Positions 15,871-25,013 of a DNA stretch of 64,000 nucleotides are shown here, piece by piece; the first letter of the stretch is position 1, and every line of letters begins with the position of its first letter. The DNA is from CAVYXZ01 sp965223835. Its GTDB lineage: Bacteria > Chloroflexota > Anaerolineae > Aggregatilineales > Phototrophicaceae. Both the position numbers and the translations under genes were made by a program. The stretch covers positions 248,001-312,000 of the forward strand of contig OZ245022.1 of NCBI GenBank assembly GCA_965223835.1, read 5' to 3'. The notes beneath the pieces are model-generated. The model was not told the origin of the DNA. It was given only the letters and a program-made list of their open reading frames with translations, and did no database searches.

Positions 15871-17932
15871 TGATCGCCGTTTGATTGACGCGCTGGATGT
15901 TTGCATTGAGCGGCTGAGACACGGCGGACCGCTCGATCAGATTTTGCAGGATTACCCGGATGATGCGGACCGCCTGCGCGACCTGTTGCAAATCGCCCGG
16001 ACCGCCGAGCAGATCAATTTTGCCGACCACACCGTTGCTGATGCCCAGTCCGCCGTGTGGAGCCAACTTGATACGCACCCGCGTCAAAATCGTCGCCGTT
16101 TTCGTCTGGTATTGCGGTTGACTGCGGCAGCGCTCGCATTAGCCATCATTAGCGTTATTTCATTGAGTCTCCTATTTAGTGCTGAGGGAATCCCTTTACT
16201 GGAACTCGAAAGCCAACTAACCGCGACCAGTATTAGCGCCATGAACGCCACGACTGTCGGTTATATATCTGCGACCCAGACCGTTGAACGCATTATCCAG
16301 TCACCGTCTTCTATGCCGCCACCATCGTCCACCGTGCCACCATCAACCATCTCCTCCCAACCGTCACTCACTTTTACGCCTTCACCGCTGCCATCGGCTA
16401 CACCGATCAGTTCACCCGCAGGAATCATCGTAACCAGCGTCGCGGGTATGGAGGGCGGCACCGCGACACGCGATCCTAACATTACGCCGTTGATTGGCCC
16501 TACCCTGACACCCCTGCCAGATATTGGCGTCCCCATCGTCGGCGAGATGACGGCAACCGCACGCGTTATTGGCGGCGAAGTTATCCCAACGTTGCAACCG
16601 CCAATAGTTACAGCAACTGCTTTGCCAACGATCGAGGTCAATGCTGTTGCTCTGACCGCCACCGCACTGGGCAACTTACTCCAACCAACAGCCCTTGCTG
16701 ATAGTCAAGGTGGCGGTATACAGACGATTGCACCTGATGAGATTGCTCTGACAGCGACTGCTCTTCAACATTTGTTCCCCTCTTTTGCTACGCTACAGGC
16801 ACTGACCAGCGTAGCCCCACTGCCGACTCAGCCCGTGCAACTGCCAGACCTGGAACCGCTGAATGCGGGCAGCATTAATGACAACACCAATTTCGACGAT
16901 TATCTGCTCTATCGCCGCAATTTTCAGCAACGCTATCCCGGTTTCAACACTGATGTTGATGTCACCATACGCCAGATCATCACCGTCACCGATAGCGCCG
17001 GTTTCCCGGTAGCGAATGCAATCGTGCGGTTGTTCGCGGCGGACAAGCTGGTGTGGCAGGCGAGAACCTATGCCGATGGTCGCACGCTGTTTTTCCCCAA
17101 TGCGACCGCTGAAACTCGTGCTTCGACGGTGTTTCAGGTCATCGTAACTTATGCCGACACTGCCGTAACCTTCACGCTGGACCTGCGCGACGGCCCAATG
17201 TGGCGCGTGACGCTGCCCATCACAACCGCGACCGCCCGGCAAGCGCCCAAACTTGATGTGTTATTCCTGATCGACTCGACCGGTAGCATGGCCGACGAAA
17301 TCTATGAACTGCAAACCAACGTGCTGCGCATCTCCGAGCAAGTCGCTGAATTAGACGCCGCTACAAACTATAGTTTTGTCACTTACCGGGATGCCGGGGA
17401 CGCCTACGAGTTACAGGTGGTGGATTTCACGTCGGATGTCAGCGCCTTCCAGATTAATCTCAGCCGCCTGCGGGCGGATGGCGGTGGCGATTATCCCGAA
17501 TCGCTCAACCGGGCGTTCGACACAACGGTCAACAACGTGACTTGGCGGGATGACGCGATTAAACTGGTCTTCCTGATCGCCGATGCCGCGCCCCACTTCC
17601 GCGATCAACATCGTTACGATGTCACCGCACTCGAAGCGCTGCGCGAAGGAATCAAGGTGTATACATTGGCATCCAGCGGCCTCGATCAACTGGGCGAGTA
17701 CATTTTTCGCCAGATCAGCCAGCTCACCTTCGGCCAATTCCTGTTCCTGACCTATGACGACAGTAATCCGCAAGTGCCAGGCGTCCAACCCGGAACACCG
17801 GGGGATGATCGACCTGATCTCGAAGCGGGTGATGACCCGGCGGATTTCACGGTTGAACAACTCGACGAACTCATTCTGCGGCTGATCGAGGACGAGATTG
17901 CCGCCTTGCGCACGCCGCTTGAGCAACAGTGA
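15863..17932 (+). CDS. Membrane protein joining anti-sigma-like N-terminus to external VWA domain
   Basis: 689 residues. Residues 1-75 are cytoplasmic and helical (DQILQDYPDDADRLRDLLQIA), a pattern common in Chloroflexota proteins encoded next to ECF factors. One membrane helix follows at about 82-105. The outside part has a Thr/Ser/Pro-rich stretch (about 150-330), a small beta domain (ITVTDSAGFPVANAIVRLFA), then a von Willebrand A domain from about 466 with MIDAS motif DSTGS at 471-475 and GGGDYPES later. It overlaps the sigma gene and is probably its regulator or target. The anti-sigma role is inferred from position and topology. Confidence 0.78.
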   Translation: MRDDRRLIDALDVCIERLRHGGPLDQILQDYPDDADRLRDLLQIARTAEQINFADHTVADAQSAVWSQLDTHPRQNRRRFRLVLRLTAAALALAIISVISLSLLFSAEGIPLLELESQLTATSISAMNATTVGYISATQTVERIIQSPSSMPPPSSTVPPSTISSQPSLTFTPSPLPSATPISSPAGIIVTSVAGMEGGTATRDPNITPLIGPTLTPLPDIGVPIVGEMTATARVIGGEVIPTLQPPIVTATALPTIEVNAVALTATALGNLLQPTALADSQGGGIQTIAPDEIALTATALQHLFPSFATLQALTSVAPLPTQPVQLPDLEPLNAGSINDNTNFDDYLLYRRNFQQRYPGFNTDVDVTIRQIITVTDSAGFPVANAIVRLFAADKLVWQARTYADGRTLFFPNATAETRASTVFQVIVTYADTAVTFTLDLRDGPMWRVTLPITTATARQAPKLDVLFLIDSTGSMADEIYELQTNVLRISEQVAELDAATNYSFVTYRDAGDAYELQVVDFTSDVSAFQINLSRLRADGGGDYPESLNRAFDTTVNNVTWRDDAIKLVFLIADAAPHFRDQHRYDVTALEALREGIKVYTLASSGLDQLGEYIFRQISQLTFGQFLFLTYDDSNPQVPGVQPGTPGDDRPDLEAGDDPADFTVEQLDELILRLIEDEIAALRTPLEQQ

Positions 17933-18012
17933 TTGCCTCATAAGGCTAATATCATGTGCGCAGCGTGTGGACAGGTCTAAGACGCGTCGCTACGCAATTG
18001 CGCAACTTATGT

Positions 18013-18035
18013 TGGGAGTGTCTGAGACGCTCCCA
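18013..18035. terminator. Hairpin between convergent genes
   Basis: TGGGAGTGTC, loop TGA, GACGCTCCCA: ten pairs including one G-T. It lies between the VWA gene (plus, ending 17932) and the glycerophosphodiesterase gene (minus, ending 18058). There is no U-tract on either side, so it may be a factor-assisted or bidirectional terminator. Confidence 0.45.
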
Positions 18036-18057
18036 CACCATATTAAGGCGATAGATC

Positions 18058-18738
18058 TCACCCGCCCCGTAATGCCGCCAACGCCCTATCCGGCCAATTG
18101 ACCGTCGCGCCATACACGCCAAGTTCAGCCAGCTGGGGCGTCCAGGCGGGGTCACGCATGTCCCAGGCGCGAACCTGTAGCCCCTTATCACGCGCATAGT
18201 GTACAAGGGTCGGGTTTGCCAGAATCTCGCTGGCCTGCGGACAATACTGCGGCAGTCCGGCGGCGTGGACCGCATCAATGGCCGCTTCAGTGTAATCACG
18301 AGTCAGCCAACCGACCATCGTGCCCGGCGCAGCCCGGTGACAGGCGACCGCCGCTGTGGGAAAGAACGACGTGAATTCAGTCTGTTCCCAGATGGCATCC
18401 GGCACGCCATTGCGCACGGTTGTGACCAGCGCGACTTCAATCCCCGGCTGTTTAACCTCCCAGCAAAACGGAATCCTCGCCCCGAATTCGTGCAGAGCCT
18501 CGCCAACGGTCAGCACATGTGGCACCAGCACACGTAATTCAGCCAGCGTGACATCCAGTACCAAACGGCTCGACACCAGCCAATCATGCACCAGCACCAG
18601 CACCCCATCAGCGGTCATCTGGACATCCGTTTCGATCAACGGCGCACCCTGCTCAATCGCCAGATCAAACGCGGCGGTGCTGTTATCCGGCGCATAGGCC
18701 GATGCGCCCCGATGGGCAATTACCTTAAAGTGTGCCAT
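18058..18738 (-). CDS. Glycerophosphodiester phosphodiesterase family protein
   Basis: 226 residues from the ATG at 18738 (MAHFKVIAHRGAS), preceded by AAGG. An N-terminal extension to 18849 is not needed. GDPD motifs are intact: His9-Arg10 (HRG), Glu36 and Asp38 (ETDV), and His51 (VHD). The usual PENT reads PDNS here, a conservative change. No signal peptide is seen, so it is probably cytoplasmic, cleaving glycerophosphodiesters to glycerol 3-phosphate and an alcohol. The protein is at the short end for the family. Confidence 0.88.
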   Translation of the reverse strand: MAHFKVIAHRGASAYAPDNSTAAFDLAIEQGAPLIETDVQMTADGVLVLVHDWLVSSRLVLDVTLAELRVLVPHVLTVGEALHEFGARIPFCWEVKQPGIEVALVTTVRNGVPDAIWEQTEFTSFFPTAAVACHRAAPGTMVGWLTRDYTEAAIDAVHAAGLPQYCPQASEILANPTLVHYARDKGLQVRAWDMRDPAWTPQLAELGVYGATVNWPDRALAALRGG

Positions 18739-18802
18739 TTTTGTAAACCTTTTGCTTCTTGTTGTATGCTTTGGGTTGATTAAACCGCAAAGGAAACCGG
18801 CA

Positions 18803-19348
18803 ATGCAACTTCTGGAAACCGAATGCCTGCGGTTGCGTCCACTGCGCACGAGCGATTTCGCCGATTATTTTGAATATGCTCAGGATCCACTAGTATCTGG
18901 TCCAGGCATGTGGGAGCCGTATGAATCCGAAGCGGCGGCGCATGCCGACTTCTTAGAATTAATCGCTGGCTATGACCGAGGACTGCTGTGGTGGGGATTA
19001 GAGCATAAGGCTGATAGCAAACTGATTGGGCGGTGCGAACTCACCAACTACGATGCGCATGATGCCCGCGCCGAGATCAGTTACGCGCTGAACCGGGATT
19101 ACTGGGGCCAGCGCCTGATGACCGAGGCGGCACGCTGCGTGCTACAACATGGCTTCGAGACGATGAATCTGAATCGTATCAGCGCCATCGTTTTCAGCGA
19201 TAATCAAGCGTCGATTCGCATACTGCAAAAACTGGGCATGATCCATGAAGGCTGCTTACGTCAGGGTCGTCGCATCGGTGAGGCATTCCATGACATTGAC
19301 CTGTACGCGATCCTGCGGGCGGAATACGAAAATTCACCATCAGCCTGA
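18803..19348 (+). CDS. RimJ/RimL-type GNAT N-acetyltransferase
   Basis: 181 residues from the ATG at 18803, preceded by AAAGGA. The pattern LETECLRLRPLRTSDFADYFEY ... ISYALNRDYWGQRLMTEAARCVLQHGF ... NRISAIVFSDNQASIRILQKLGM is the RimJ/RimL subgroup, with the acetyl-CoA loop at YWGQRL. Members acetylate N-terminal Ser/Ala of ribosomal proteins or various amines, so the target cannot be named. It is divergent from the phosphodiesterase gene, and its 3' end overlaps the next, convergent GNAT gene by nine bases. Confidence 0.87.
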   Translation: MQLLETECLRLRPLRTSDFADYFEYAQDPLVSGPGMWEPYESEAAAHADFLELIAGYDRGLLWWGLEHKADSKLIGRCELTNYDAHDARAEISYALNRDYWGQRLMTEAARCVLQHGFETMNLNRISAIVFSDNQASIRILQKLGMIHEGCLRQGRRIGEAFHDIDLYAILRAEYENSPSA

Positions 19349-19801
19349 ATCATCTGCCTGCGAGGGTGAACAGCGCAGCATGTGATGATGCTCGATGCTG
19401 ACATAGACCGTAAAGCCGAGGCGTTCATAAAGTTGCTGTGCCCGCGGATTCGACTTGAGGACACGCAGTTCCAGCGGCCTGTCGTTGGCGTTCGCTGATT
19501 CGATCAATTGCTTGAGAACCGCGGTGCCGATGCCGCGATTTTGAAATTCAGGCAATATGTAGATGCGGTTCAGGTAATCATAATCCGGGAAGTGCCTGAC
19601 CCAGACGACACCGGCAGCCGTTCCATCCACCACGATAATCTGCTGTGCTGCCGGGTCGAAGGTGGCATCAAATTGCTCCCGATACAACGCTTCATCCCAA
19701 GCGCCCCACGTTTGCTCGACATACTCACGCATCGTGATGCGACCAAGATCACAGAGAAAATCATGGTCAGCGGTAGTTGCTGGACGAAGAGAGTAATTCA
19801 T
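19340..19801 (-). CDS. GNAT-family N-acetyltransferase
   Basis: 153 residues from the ATG at 19801, with AAGG eight bases upstream. A 12-residue longer start exists. The core ILPEFQNRGIGTAVLKQLI is the acetyl-CoA-binding motif A, and SNPRAQQLYERLGF is motif B. Substrate unknown. It overlaps the plus-strand RimJ-like gene tail to tail and its start region overlaps the end of the small membrane protein gene upstream on the same strand, so those two may be coupled. Confidence 0.87.
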   Translation of the reverse strand: MNYSLRPATTADHDFLCDLGRITMREYVEQTWGAWDEALYREQFDATFDPAAQQIIVVDGTAAGVVWVRHFPDYDYLNRIYILPEFQNRGIGTAVLKQLIESANANDRPLELRVLKSNPRAQQLYERLGFTVYVSIEHHHMLRCSPSQADDSG

Positions 19802-20201
19802 CACTTGCCTTTGTTTCAGTTGCAGGCGGACATTCATAACATTTAGGATTCACACCCGGTGGGGGGTGTTGTTCCGTAAAAAACGGCGAATACCAAATGG
19901 ATGCTCCGCCGAAAATAACAAAATAAAGATAAACAATGAACAAAATATATGCTCCATACTGGATCGCTGAACGTTGCCGAGGCTTCACAGCAATGTTAAG
20001 TAGAACCAGTAACACGGCTAGATGCACACATGAAATTGCTGCCAAATAGAATTCAAATTCGTCGCTGCACAGTCGAGTATACCAATACCGCCCTGACCCA
20101 GTTCCAGTGCAGGAGTCCCCAGTCAAAAAACTTCCAAAAGCGAACCAACCAACAACCAGGAAAATGACCGCAACGAAAATGAACCCTAAAATGGTGCGCA
20201 T
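19767..20201 (-). CDS. Small membrane protein, unknown function
   Basis: 144 residues from the ATG at 20201 (GTG 20213 is an alternative). Three hydrophobic helices are seen near residues 3-25, 53-72 and 81-100, with cysteines in the first loop (DSCTGTGSGRYWYTRLC) and a C-terminal KCYECPP, which may form disulfides or bind metal. No family is recognised. Its end overlaps the GNAT start by 35 bases. The gene is A/T-richer than its neighbours, so a recent arrival is possible. Confidence 0.55.
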   Translation of the reverse strand: MRTILGFIFVAVIFLVVGWFAFGSFLTGDSCTGTGSGRYWYTRLCSDEFEFYLAAISCVHLAVLLVLLNIAVKPRQRSAIQYGAYILFIVYLYFVIFGGASIWYSPFFTEQHPPPGVNPKCYECPPATETKASDELLSSSSNYR

Positions 20202-20261
20202 TATTATCTGCACTCAGCCAATTTGGAGAGAGGCCAACTCACGCGAGAGGCCTCCATTGAC

Positions 20262-22244
20262 TTACCGATACGACTCCATTGCGACGTTGAAGCGAGAAGC
20301 GCTATCATTGAGGCCGCCGGGTCGATTGCGGGCCAGCCAGTTTTCCCGATAACGGGCGATCAAACCTTCGAGTTCGCTGCGCAGTTCAGCGGCAGTCGCT
20401 TCCCCTTCACCTTGCAGGAACAATCCCCGTTTGGCGCTATGGCGAATAAAGTCCGCTGCCAGCCTATACTCCGCTTTGATAAGGTCAGCATCTGGGCGTT
20501 GCATCTCGGCTTGATCGAGTGTCGCCATGATTGTGTCCACTCGCGCCAACGCTTGCCGGAACGAATCGGCATCGGCTACCACCACCCCATGCAACAGGCG
20601 ATGCGCCAGCAGTTCCTTAATCAAACTGGCATTGGGTCCCGTCGCCGCCGCACCATCCATCCCAGCATCTGCCCGCAGCCGGGTGATGGTCTCGTAGGGT
20701 CGTTCGCCGTCGCGTCGCAATTGGTCCAGCATCTCACGTTGGCGCACGATCTCAGCGCCATCCGCCCGCAGAATATCGACGAGCACATGCCCATTAAAGC
20801 GATTATGACCCGGAATCTGATAGATGTTACCCAGGTCATAAACCAACTGTCCCATTACACCAGCAACATCTTCGAAGACGAACTGGTTCAGCAGCGCGGG
20901 CACATCCAGATCGTGATTGTTTTCCTGTCCCCAACTGATGGCCGCGCCATAGGCGAAACCCAGGTAACTCATGACATTTTGTTGCCAGTGCCCATGATCG
21001 CCCCAGTCCGTAATCAAAAACCCGATACTGCCGTTGTTCAAGCCATTGATAGCAGCACTCCGCAGGTTGGCGATCACGTTATCGGTGCGACCAGCGAAGC
21101 TGTTCCAACTTGAGGTCCCGGCACAGACATAAAACGGCAGGCTGGAATTCGCAAACAGGCCGCAGCGCTCCGCAAACGGATGGTCAGCCTCATAGCCCCA
21201 CACCATCACGATCACATCATAGGGCAGTTCCGGCACGAGATCGGGATATTTGACGATAATGTCATCCCAGAACATCATCTGCTTACCACGCAACGTCACC
21301 TGTTCATATAATTTGAGCAGATAATTCAGGTACAAACGTCCCTCACCAACGCGCTCCTTTTCCGCCGCGCTCTGGCCCATGCCCAGTTCCCAGGGTTCAT
21401 CACCACCCACATTGAGTTTCTTACTTGTGAAATGCGGCAGCAAATCATCATAGAGTTCGCCCACCAGTTCAATGCTACCAGGGTCAATTGGGTTGAGTGA
21501 GCTGGGCGGACTGTTTTTGCGCCAGGGTGCATCAAAACCATCGGGCGTTTCTGCCAGATGATTGTAGCGGTCAAACTTCAGCCAGCGTTCCATATGCCCC
21601 AGGCTGTTCAGATTGGGCACCAGTTCGACATGCCGCTGCCGACAGAAGGCATTCAGTTCCAGCACTTCCTGACCGGTAAACGGTGATGCCTCAGCCCAGA
21701 CTTCAGGATGCTTCTGATAGGCGAAGGTATGTTCCATATAAAGTTGCACCTGGTTGATCTTCAAAAATGCCAGGCGTTCAATCAAGTCGAGCACGGTTGC
21801 CAGCGTTGGCACTTTGTCCCGGCTAATATCGAGCATGATGCCCCGTGCCGGGAAATCCGGCGAGTCGTTGATACGCACAGCGGGCAGTGTGGCTTGATGC
21901 TGCTGAAGCATCTGCCGCAGCGTACACACGCCGTAAAACACCCCGGCAGCATCGGCACCACGAATCAGGATGCGCCCATCTCGCACCACCAGTTGATAAC
22001 CCTCAGCCTGGGGAATGCTGGCTTCGATCTCCAGCAACAGGCCCGTGTTTTCGTAATCCTGCCCAGCAACAATCGGCCAATCCAGGCCAGCAAATTGCGC
22101 CAGCCCTTGCTGTGCCGTTTGCGCCTCAAACAGCAGCGAATGATCGGTAATCACAATGAGGGCTGAAGCAGGTAACGTGACCAGTTCATCCGCTGTAAAG
22201 GTCATATCCCTGGGGACCGGCATCAACAACGTCTGTTCAGACAT
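20262..22244 (-). CDS. Glycoside hydrolase family 20 protein (beta-N-acetylhexosaminidase-like)
   Basis: 660 residues from the ATG at 22244, with AGGAG upstream. An N-terminal GH20b-like alpha/beta domain (residues 1-125, AEGYQLVVRDGRILIRGADAAGVFYGVCTLRQML) precedes the TIM barrel (SPDFPARGIMLDISRDKVPTL). The catalytic Asp282-Glu283 pair is present in NVGGDEPWELG, as required for substrate-assisted hydrolysis of GlcNAc or GalNAc ends. There is no signal peptide, so it probably acts on imported oligosaccharides in the cytoplasm. The C-terminal ~150 residues are helical. No transporter gene is adjacent. Confidence 0.85.
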   Translation of the reverse strand: MSEQTLLMPVPRDMTFTADELVTLPASALIVITDHSLLFEAQTAQQGLAQFAGLDWPIVAGQDYENTGLLLEIEASIPQAEGYQLVVRDGRILIRGADAAGVFYGVCTLRQMLQQHQATLPAVRINDSPDFPARGIMLDISRDKVPTLATVLDLIERLAFLKINQVQLYMEHTFAYQKHPEVWAEASPFTGQEVLELNAFCRQRHVELVPNLNSLGHMERWLKFDRYNHLAETPDGFDAPWRKNSPPSSLNPIDPGSIELVGELYDDLLPHFTSKKLNVGGDEPWELGMGQSAAEKERVGEGRLYLNYLLKLYEQVTLRGKQMMFWDDIIVKYPDLVPELPYDVIVMVWGYEADHPFAERCGLFANSSLPFYVCAGTSSWNSFAGRTDNVIANLRSAAINGLNNGSIGFLITDWGDHGHWQQNVMSYLGFAYGAAISWGQENNHDLDVPALLNQFVFEDVAGVMGQLVYDLGNIYQIPGHNRFNGHVLVDILRADGAEIVRQREMLDQLRRDGERPYETITRLRADAGMDGAAATGPNASLIKELLAHRLLHGVVVADADSFRQALARVDTIMATLDQAEMQRPDADLIKAEYRLAADFIRHSAKRGLFLQGEGEATAAELRSELEGLIARYRENWLARNRPGGLNDSASRFNVAMESYR

Positions 22245-22598
22245 ACAACAACTCCTCTTCAAGCAATTCTAGTCGAATAGATGGAACTGTTTCAGGCTGC
22301 CCGCAATTAACAAAATCCCTACGATTCTCGATGTCGTGACAAAAATCATCTATCGCTAATGCACTGGCATAGCACATCTTTTTTGATTACTTTCACTATA
22401 ACGATTCCGGTAAATATTACGAACCGAATTCAGATTTTTCACAAATAATTCGGATTCGCCGCATTTTGCTCGAATTATCGATAGATCGCATGATTCTTGC
22501 ACATATTGAACCCTGATGACCATGATGTTGTGCCCACTGTCTATCAAAAAAACAAGCATTATTCTGGAAACGTTGACTAACTCCCCACAAACGGGTGG
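22245..22598. other. A/T-rich intergenic region between divergent GH20 and envelope protein genes
   Basis: About 410 bases separate the two divergent genes. The stretch is A/T-rich and holds an 8-bp inverted repeat, ATAATTCG (22445-22452) and CGAATTAT (22471-22478), that could be an operator. An open frame at 22356-22559 on the minus strand has no ribosome site or familiar composition and is not called. No RNA gene is seen. Confidence 0.4.
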
Positions 22599-22626
22599 TG
22601 GACAGTGCGTCGGCTTCCCCTATAGT
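22599..22626 (+). promoter_or_regulatory. Sigma-70-type promoter of the coiled-coil/CARDB envelope protein
   Basis: TGGACA (22599-22604), a 16-base spacer and TATAGT (22621-22626), 31 bases before the start codon, which is itself preceded by AGGGGG. Confidence 0.5.
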
Positions 22627-22657
22627 GAAAGGACAGTTTGTAATATAGGGGGCAACG

Positions 22658-24427
22658 ATGGCGATTCATTATTATCTAACGGGTCGTGCGCCACGACTAC
22701 TTGTCCATGCACTACTCGTTCTCGTTCTCATCACCGGTCAGTTCGGCCTGCAACCATCACCTGCCGAGGCACAACTGCTCCAAACGATTGGTGATTTTTT
22801 GAGTCTGGGCGCGAACACGGTGCGCGAGCTACAGGAGGCGATTCAGCTTGCCAGTGGCGAAGTGCAAGAAGTACTTGAGGCGCTGGAAGACAGCCTCGCC
22901 GGAATGCTGGACGAAATCTCCGAAACCTATCAGGATAACCTCAACGTCACCATTGACAGCCTGGACGCCGCCACCCGCAGCAAAATCCTCGAACTGGAAA
23001 CGGTGCTGGGCCGGGTCAACGACCAGTTGCAAGAAGACATCGAACTCATCAGCGACGAAGCCAAAGAGGTCATCAATGAGGCCAGCTTGCAGGTACGCCG
23101 CTTGAGCGATGAACTCCGCCAGGACTTGCAGGATGTCATTATCGTCGGCGGCGAAACGGTGGTCTTCGTCCTGGACCGCGCAGCATCAAATATCATCGTC
23201 ATCGTGTCGATCATCATGTTAGGCATCGGGCTGCTGATCTTCGTATGGCTGTTGTTTACTCGCAAGATTTCGGGGATTAAGCTACTCACCGCCCTGGCAC
23301 TGATCTTCATGCTGGCCTATGTAGCTGTGTTCGCCAGTCTGATTTTTGTGCCCAACGTGCGCGTGTTCGTGATGACCTCCACCGGCATTGGGTTGCGCCA
23401 GCAGTTGGACAAAACGATCTCGGCCCCGCGTATACTGGCAATCGTACCTGATACGATCAATGTGGGTGAAACGCAGGAGATCGAAGTATGGGGCAGTCAA
23501 TTGCGCCCCGAAGATGAAACGCCAACTGCCCGTATCGCCAACCAGAATGTTCCGGTGAATGCAGCCAGCGATGATCTGCTGGTGTTGAACGTCAGCGGGG
23601 TTACGGGAAACACCATCAGTACCAACTTGAATCTGACTTATGCCGATGGCACCGAACTGACCGAAGTCGTTCGCCTCTTCAAGCCAACCCCCGTGCCTGA
23701 TCCGGCTGATCTGGTCATTACCGGCTTCACACTGAATCCACGCTCGCCGATTGCCACCAATAATACCCGCACTGTCATCACCGTGCGCAATCATGGGGGC
23801 ACCACTGCCCGCAATTTTGTCGTGCGCTGGCGACCCACGCCGAGCAATACCAGTGGCCTGACCACACGAATTGCCAGTCTGGACCCCGGCCAATCCCAGC
23901 AAATTGTCTTCGATTTCGCCTATCGGGATGCGGGCAGCTTCCAGACGGTTGCCGCCGTCGACATCTTCAACAACGTCAGCGAAATTAACGAAGGGAACAA
24001 TAATTCCAGCAAGAACATCACGGTACGTCCGGCACCGGTCCAACGTGCGCGTGTCTCGGTTAATTTTACGCGAGTGACTGTCCACGATGATGCGGAAAAC
24101 GGCGCGGGCGAAATGCGACTGGAATTTAACGTCAATGGACGAACGGCGCGGTTCCCCAACAGCGGCACGCAAAGTACCAACAGCGGGCGCTCCCACGCGA
24201 TCAACAAAACACTCACAGTCACGTTGGAAGAAGGCCAGAATCTAACCGTTTTCGTTAATGGCACCGAGGAAGACGGCGGCTTTACCGGGGGTGATGATGA
24301 TATGGGGTCAGTCAATAAGACCTTTAATACCGCCAGTAACTGGGGTTCTGGCAGCCACAGTGACCGCAGCACCTGCCCCGACGGTTGTTACACTATCCAT
24401 TACACGATCACCGTAACGCCGCTGTAA
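22658..24427 (+). CDS. Envelope protein: signal peptide, long helical region, two TM helices, CARDB-like domain
   Basis: 589 residues. A signal peptide ends near AEA (about 38). Residues 40-175 are a nearly continuous amphipathic helix rich in Glu, Leu and Asp (apolipoprotein or coiled-coil-like). Two membrane helices follow (about 179-201 and 207-232), then an IPT-like beta domain (about 255-345), a CARDB domain (about 350-450, VITGFTLNPRSPIATNNTRTVITVRNHGG) and a C-terminal beta domain ending in a Cys pair (TCPDGC). This suggests a surface or cell-wall protein. Function unknown. It has its own promoter and no partner gene. Confidence 0.7.
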   Translation: MAIHYYLTGRAPRLLVHALLVLVLITGQFGLQPSPAEAQLLQTIGDFLSLGANTVRELQEAIQLASGEVQEVLEALEDSLAGMLDEISETYQDNLNVTIDSLDAATRSKILELETVLGRVNDQLQEDIELISDEAKEVINEASLQVRRLSDELRQDLQDVIIVGGETVVFVLDRAASNIIVIVSIIMLGIGLLIFVWLLFTRKISGIKLLTALALIFMLAYVAVFASLIFVPNVRVFVMTSTGIGLRQQLDKTISAPRILAIVPDTINVGETQEIEVWGSQLRPEDETPTARIANQNVPVNAASDDLLVLNVSGVTGNTISTNLNLTYADGTELTEVVRLFKPTPVPDPADLVITGFTLNPRSPIATNNTRTVITVRNHGGTTARNFVVRWRPTPSNTSGLTTRIASLDPGQSQQIVFDFAYRDAGSFQTVAAVDIFNNVSEINEGNNNSSKNITVRPAPVQRARVSVNFTRVTVHDDAENGAGEMRLEFNVNGRTARFPNSGTQSTNSGRSHAINKTLTVTLEEGQNLTVFVNGTEEDGGFTGGDDDMGSVNKTFNTASNWGSGSHSDRSTCPDGCYTIHYTITVTPL

Positions 24428-24460
24428 GAGGAATACTTGAGGTCAGAGAGCCGGTCAGCG

Positions 24461-24506
24461 AAAAACCCTAAATGACGGTTAAGGGCGTATCCGGGTGATG
24501 CGCCCT
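24461..24506. terminator. Double hairpin terminator between convergent genes
   Basis: On the minus strand CCCTTAA-CCGTCA-TTTAGGG is followed by TTTTT (24465-24461), a good intrinsic terminator for the gene at 24513-24914. A second stem, AGGGCG (24482-24487) with CGCCCT (24501-24506) plus an inner ATC/GAT, overlaps it and could serve the plus-strand gene. Confidence 0.6.
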
Positions 24507-24512
24507 GCCAAA

Positions 24513-24914
24513 TTAATCGTCTGCTGCAGCCTGCGCACGTTGGCGTTTAATATAATTCAACGCGTCTTCATGGCTGGTGAAGGCCGGAATACTGATGTTG
24601 CCAAATTCAACATCATTCATCGTGCTCTGGAACAATCCCACCCATTTATTGGTGCCCACAAACATGCCCTTGATCTCAGGGTCCATTGACGACCCCGGTA
24701 TGTTCTGGCTGGCCTCACTAACAATTTGGAGCAATTCTTGCAACGATGTGCTGACATTGGTCACGTCCGAGATGCGGTAAAGCGGTGTTCCCAGTTGGGC
24801 CTTAAACTCAGCACTCCGCCGGAACATCGCCTGCACGGTTGGCAAATCCACAAACCCGGTAAACGTCGCCACAATGATGGGTTGATCGTCTAATTGCGCT
24901 ACTGTAACCGGCAT
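24513..24914 (-). CDS. STAS/SpoIIAA-like small protein
   Basis: 133 residues from the ATG at 24914, preceded by AGGGA. A longer start at 24986 would add an unlikely tail. The pattern of a short strand, VATFTGFVDLPTVQAMFRRSAEF, RISDVTNVSTSLQELLQIVSEAS, and a C-terminal FTSHEDALNYIKRQ resembles the STAS-like family found in Chloroflexota, which often ends with such an F..EDAL.WL helix. It has no phosphorylatable Ser at the anti-anti-sigma position that I can identify. Function is unknown; a scaffolding or sensing role is a guess. Confidence 0.6.
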   Translation of the reverse strand: MPVTVAQLDDQPIIVATFTGFVDLPTVQAMFRRSAEFKAQLGTPLYRISDVTNVSTSLQELLQIVSEASQNIPGSSMDPEIKGMFVGTNKWVGLFQSTMNDVEFGNISIPAFTSHEDALNYIKRQRAQAAADD

Positions 24915-25013
24915 GGTGTTTCCCTTCGCCGTCCGGCTTTTGTCGATTGGGATGGAATTGAGTATGCTTAGAATGATAGCGAACAATAGAGAATTTCACA
25001 AAGCGGGTGTGTG

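Noticed and set aside
17952..18299. 115-codon minus-strand frame overlapping the glycerophosphodiesterase 3' end
   Set aside because: It is a shadow of the phosphodiesterase in another frame, running into the hairpin region.
22356..22559. Open frame of 67 codons on the minus strand
   Set aside because: No ribosome-binding site, no signal or domain, and it lies in an A/T-rich divergent promoter region.
23282..24196. 304-codon minus-strand frame opposite the CARDB protein gene
   Set aside because: The sense frame has signal peptide, membrane helices and CARDB motif; the antisense translation has none.
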